From: an uncultured Helicobacter sp.
Lineage (GTDB): Bacteria; Campylobacterota; Campylobacteria; Campylobacterales; Helicobacteraceae
Reading direction: 5' to 3'
NCBI RefSeq assembly: GCF_937906905.1
Contig: NZ_CALERY010000011.1
Span: forward strand, 75,524-139,523
Length of the DNA: 64,000 nucleotides
Part shown: positions 61,097 to 64,000 of the stretch, piece after piece
Position numbering within the stretch: the first letter of the stretch is position 1
Layout of the letters: the number at the start of each line of letters is the position of its first letter
Made by a program: the position numbers and the translations under genes
The notes under the pieces: generated by a model
Told to the model about the DNA's origin: nothing
What the model saw: only the letters and a program-made list of their open reading frames with translations
The model's database searches: none

Positions 61097-62092
61097 ATGC
61101 GCTATATTGTCCTTGGTGGGAGCGGGTTTGTGGGCTCCTACACGATTGCCGCCCTTGTAGAATCTATGGCTAAAAACCGCATAGAAAAGGCAGAAATTTT
61201 CTGCCTAGATCGCGTGCCAAACCCTGCGCTAGAGTCTCTAAGCACCTTTGTGCTTTGTGATTTGCTGCAAGGCTTTGATTTTAAGCTAGATTCTAGCGAC
61301 ATCATTATCCACCTAGCCGCTAGAGCTTACGCGCCAAAGCCGCCCTTAAAGCCCTTTGGCTTAAAGGCGTTGGAGCAGTATTTCTATGAAGTCAATGTCG
61401 CTGGCACGCAAGCCCTGCTGAAGTCAATGCTAGAATCTAACGCGCACAAGCTTATCTACTTTAGCACCGATATGGTCTATGGCAAGCCTGCTTACTTGCC
61501 TATAGATTCTAGCCACACTCGCGCACCCTTTGGCTACTATGGCGCAAGCAAGGTGCAAGCAGAAGATCTAATCGCCAAGGCAAGGCAGCAGGGCATAAAT
61601 GCAAGCATTTTCCGCCCTAGGATTATCGTAGGAGCTGGGCGGTATGGGATTTTGACCAAGCTTTTTACACTTATTGCCCACTCTTTGCCTGTGCCACTTA
61701 TCGGCGATGGGAGCAACTGCTACCAAATGATTAGCGTGCAAGACTGCGCCCAAGCCATCATCTGCGCCATAGAAAAAAGCTTCCCCAACAACGCCTACAA
61801 CCTAGGCTCGCACAACCCCCCTACGATCAAAACCCTTTTAGGCGATCTCATCGCGCAAGCAGGATCAAAAAGCATTCTTATCCCCACGCATTCAAAAAGC
61901 GTGAAACTCGCCCTAAGTGTGCTAGAGACTCTTGGAGTGCCGCTAATGTATAAGGAGCAATATGCCATAGCGGACTGCCAATATATCGTCGATATTAGTA
62001 GCACGCAAGCAGAGCTAGGGTGGAATCCACTCTATAACGATGGCGATATGCTCCTAGCTGCCTATAAGCAGTATTTACACACCAAGCCATAA
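61097..62092 (+). CDS. NAD-dependent epimerase/dehydratase (extended SDR)
   Basis: This 331-residue extended short-chain dehydrogenase has the Rossmann motif YIVLGGSGFVGSYTI (GxxGxxG). It continues with DIIIHLAARAYAPK, the catalytic STDMVYGKPAY and YYGASKVQAEDL (Tyr-x3-Lys), and GAGRYGILTKLFTLIA. It probably epimerises or reduces a nucleotide- or lipid-linked sugar. The second DprE2-like partner for a polyprenyl-phosphate pentose is not obvious in this window. It lies 3 bases after the EamA/SMR gene. Confidence 0.82.
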   Translation: MRYIVLGGSGFVGSYTIAALVESMAKNRIEKAEIFCLDRVPNPALESLSTFVLCDLLQGFDFKLDSSDIIIHLAARAYAPKPPLKPFGLKALEQYFYEVNVAGTQALLKSMLESNAHKLIYFSTDMVYGKPAYLPIDSSHTRAPFGYYGASKVQAEDLIAKARQQGINASIFRPRIIVGAGRYGILTKLFTLIAHSLPVPLIGDGSNCYQMISVQDCAQAIICAIEKSFPNNAYNLGSHNPPTIKTLLGDLIAQAGSKSILIPTHSKSVKLALSVLETLGVPLMYKEQYAIADCQYIVDISSTQAELGWNPLYNDGDMLLAAYKQYLHTKP

Positions 62093-62105
62093 GCACATTA
62101 GCTTT

Positions 62106-62215
62106 TTGAATCGTGGATTTCTATGGACCCTATTGCGGATTCTATGCGGTTACGCACGCCAAGCGTGCGTTCTTGAGAGTCCTTGAAAGCCCTGATTCAT
62201 CATCGCAAAACAAGC
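62106..62215 (-). repeat. Dispersed palindromic element, copy E (inverted)
   Basis: Read on the minus strand it follows copy B closely (TTTCAAGGACTCTCAAG, then GCACGCTTGGCGTGC as inner hairpin), with compensating arm changes. It forms the start of the open frame at 62113. Confidence 0.7.
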
Positions 62216-62409
62216 CAAGCTATGTTTATAAAGAAACTGCGCTTCGCTTGTTTTCTAAAGAAATCCATAAGCTAACGGATTCTATCGACAACGCCACTTT
62301 CCTATCATCAGCTCTCCTCAAGCAGGCACAATCTCCATCGCTCCTAGAATCTCGCGCAAATCTTAGCTATACTCTCGCTTTGCAATCCCAAACTAAGGAG
62401 CAAACATGA
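62113..62409 (+). CDS. Repeat-borne open frame coupled to the methyltransferase gene (doubtful coding)
   Basis: This 98-codon frame spans the inverted palindromic element E and further repeat-like sequence (CTGCGCTTCGCTTG, TTTTCTAAAGAAA, also seen at 13400). It ends with ATGA overlapping the methyltransferase start at 62406. The translation (ESPDSSSQNKPSYVYKETALR and so on) matches no family. No ribosome binding site is visible before 62113. It parallels the frame at 60513-60734. Confidence 0.3.
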   Translation: MDFYGPYCGFYAVTHAKRAFLRVLESPDSSSQNKPSYVYKETALRLFSKEIHKLTDSIDNATFLSSALLKQAQSPSLLESRANLSYTLALQSQTKEQT

Positions 62410-63109
62410 GCTTTGCCAATACCTACACTCAGCGCCTGCGCAAAATCGCGCGATCCTATGTCCTGCCAGCCCAAGAGATTTGTGATATTTTGGATTCTAG
62501 GCTTGACTTCTCCAGTCTGCGCACGATCGCAGATTTTGGCGCGGGGACGCTGTTTTTTAGCGAATACTTTGCTAGCAGATTAAACCGCCCAAATGCTAAT
62601 AGCGCGCTAGAATCCATTGGGGGGGGCAGCATGAAACGGATTTAGCCTGCAAGCTAGAATCGTCACAAGAGCCAACATCGCAAGGCAAAGTCATAGCCAT
62701 TGATTCAATCTATCATCATATTACACCTAGCACCCCCTGCCCCAATATCACGCTCGAGCCAGATCTCTTCCACGCTCTTGCACACTACACATTTGACTGC
62801 TTTTTTGCCAGCGATGTGCTGCACCATTTATCCCCAGACTTCACGCAAAAGCTCCTAGAATCCATAGCCCATATCCCCACAATCATCATCAAAGACATTG
62901 ATGGCTCTCATCGATTTGGCAGCTTTATGAACGCCACGCACGATCTGGTGTTCAACCACGAAAAAGTCCGCATGATTTACCCAACTAAGCTAGAATCCAC
63001 GCTTGCAGATTTTGGATTTACTTGCAGCTACTACTATCTCCCTAAGCTCTGGTATCCACATTTTCTTCTTATCGCCACTAGGCGTGCTAGCGACACCCAA
63101 GCACAATAA
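62406..63109 (+). CDS. Class I SAM methyltransferase, phase OFF (split at G8)
   Basis: From ATG 62406 (AAGGAG upstream) residues 1-73 include RTIADFGAGTLFFSEYFASRL (SAM motif). A G8 tract (62619-62626) is followed by a stop at 62643-62645. The adjacent frame after the tract (QHETDLACKLESSQ, then GKVIAIDSIYHHI, CFFASDVLHHLSPDFTQKLL and IIIKDIDGSHRFGSFM) completes a methyltransferase to 63109. G9 or G6 restores one 234-residue protein. It is OFF here. The target is probably a sugar or lipid in the same operon. Confidence 0.8.
62619..62626 (+). repeat. G8 phase-variation tract (OFF)
   Basis: Eight G between the SAM motif and the rest of the methyltransferase at 62406. ON registers are G9 and G6. 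Confidence 0.8.
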
Positions 63110-63126
63110 ACTCACAAAGGACTCCC

Positions 63127-64000
63127 ATGAGCCAAATTCATCATACAAACAGAGACTACGCCCTAGACATCTTGCGCGGGATTTGTGTCATTAGTATCGT
63201 GCTAATCCACACGACATTTTGGAGTGGCGGGAGCTATGTGCCACAAGCAGTGCAGAGCCTCTCACTGCTTATTGATGTGCCTGCATTTTTCTTTATCGCA
63301 GGAGCGAGTCAAGCCTATGCCAAGCAGATAAACCCCCTACCCTCAATTTGGAAGATGATTGCATATTTTGCCGTGGCAATCGCGCTCTATGATATTTATG
63401 CCTGGATTCGCACAGGTGAGCTATCATTTGTCGCGACATTTAGCGCCCTCACACTGCATGGATTCTCCACACCGCTTTTACCCGTGCTCGGTGGGTCGTA
63501 TTGGTTTGTGCCGGTGTTTTGCGTGGTGGGGATTCTAGGTGGGATAGTTCTGCGCTATGTGCGCTTACGCACTGGGATTCTCGCAGGGCTAGTGGGGCTA
63601 GGTGCGCTGCTTACATATACTTATGTCTATGCAGGTAGGGCGGAGTTTCAGGGCTCGTTTTTTGGCGTGGGGACGCAGTATCTGCTTTTTTACACAGCGC
63701 TTTTTGTGCTTGGATTTTGCTTCATCAAATCAAGCAATAGACGCGCATATAGCATGACTTTCATACTTGTAGGGGCGATTGGCTTTATTGCCACAGAGCT
63801 CTTTCATAAGCTTGGGCTTCCTGCTGGCATACCAAGCCTCTCAAATCTCCAAGCCCATAAGTTCCCACCCTCCCTACCCTATATCCTCGCCTCATGCTTT
63901 AGCCTAGGGTTGTTGCTCTTTTTCTATCAATACCTATCTAAATGCAATCTCGCGCAAATTCTCCAGCAATCACGCATAGTGCTTGCACGCGCAAATAATC
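63127..64000 (+). CDS. Membrane acyltransferase-like protein, 5' part
   Basis: An open frame starts at ATG 63127 (AAAGGA upstream) and runs off the right edge after 291 codons. It begins SQIHHTNRDYALDILRGICVISIVLIHTTFW. The DxLRGxxxxxVxxxH block matches the acyltransferase-3/OpgC-type family, in which the His is catalytic. About eight hydrophobic helices follow. Such enzymes O-acylate sugars or succinylate glucans. It follows the methyltransferase by 17 bases in the same operon. Confidence 0.7.
   Translation, partial: MSQIHHTNRDYALDILRGICVISIVLIHTTFWSGGSYVPQAVQSLSLLIDVPAFFFIAGASQAYAKQINPLPSIWKMIAYFAVAIALYDIYAWIRTGELSFVATFSALTLHGFSTPLLPVLGGSYWFVPVFCVVGILGGIVLRYVRLRTGILAGLVGLGALLTYTYVYAGRAEFQGSFFGVGTQYLLFYTALFVLGFCFIKSSNRRAYSMTFILVGAIGFIATELFHKLGLPAGIPSLSNLQAHKFPPSLPYILASCFSLGLLLFFYQYLSKCNLAQILQQSRIVLARANN

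Noticed and set aside
1..64000. CRISPR array or Cas genes
   Set aside because: The repeats found are dispersed and palindromic, without regular spacing or spacers, and no cas gene is seen.

Overview
The window looks like a chromosomal segment of an enterohepatic Helicobacter (Campylobacterota), probably one of the higher-GC species of the H. canis / H. cinaedi / H. bilis type. The species cannot be fixed from sequence reading alone. Supporting signs are the tig-clpP-(GGDEF)-def order, a DsbK-like oxidoreductase followed by a UPF0323 lipoprotein (the HP0231-HP0232 pair of H. pylori), SpeA, an RF2 gene without a programmed frameshift, and fourteen poly-G/C tracts inside surface-glycan or methyltransferase genes.

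Layout. 1-6.1 kb: end of uvrC, then midA, an outer-membrane protein, a YejB-type permease, ispA and a YeiH-type transporter, all on the minus strand. 6.4-24.1 kb: a glycan cluster with seven glycosyltransferase genes (one fused to UDP-GlcNAc 2-epimerase), two methyltransferases, a B12/radical SAM enzyme, an RmlD-like reductase, a cupin and a phosphoethanolamine-transferase-like gene. Seven of its genes carry a G tract. The cluster ends at tRNA-Ala and tRNA-Val. 24.4-50.4 kb: mostly housekeeping genes (ybeY, fliI, tig, clpP, def, speA, prfB, dsbK, polA, pdxJ, a copper-delivery operon, gltX, yebC, pheA). Two isolated phase-variable methyltransferases sit among them, at 31.9 and 41.5 kb. 50.6-54.3 kb: a sugar aminotransferase whose N-terminus is built from repeats, and a chemoreceptor behind a T16 tract. 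54.5-64 kb: a second glycan operon (UbiA-type prenyltransferase, two GT-C membrane proteins, GtrA, an EamA/SMR subunit, an SDR epimerase, a methyltransferase and a membrane acyltransferase). It would suit synthesis, flipping and transfer of a polyprenyl-phosphate-linked sugar.

As assembled, five genes are split by an out-of-phase tract: methyltransferases at 8558, 31948, 41486 and 62406, and the transferase at 19586-21284. The GT-C protein at 55475 is also split. In each, a change of one G restores a single reading frame. In other genes the tract lies near the 3' end and decides where translation stops relative to the next start codon.

Two signals are not explained by genes. First, the 8-mer CTAGAATC (and its complement) occurs dozens of times, inside and between genes, often as close inverted pairs. 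I saw none in the AT-rich cassette at about 8.4-13.0 kb. Second, a dispersed palindromic element of roughly 85-90 bases, with conserved flanks and diverged but still complementary arms, occurs at least six times. In three genes it lies in frame inside the protein. This resembles Rickettsia palindromic elements and is the best candidate for something undescribed here.
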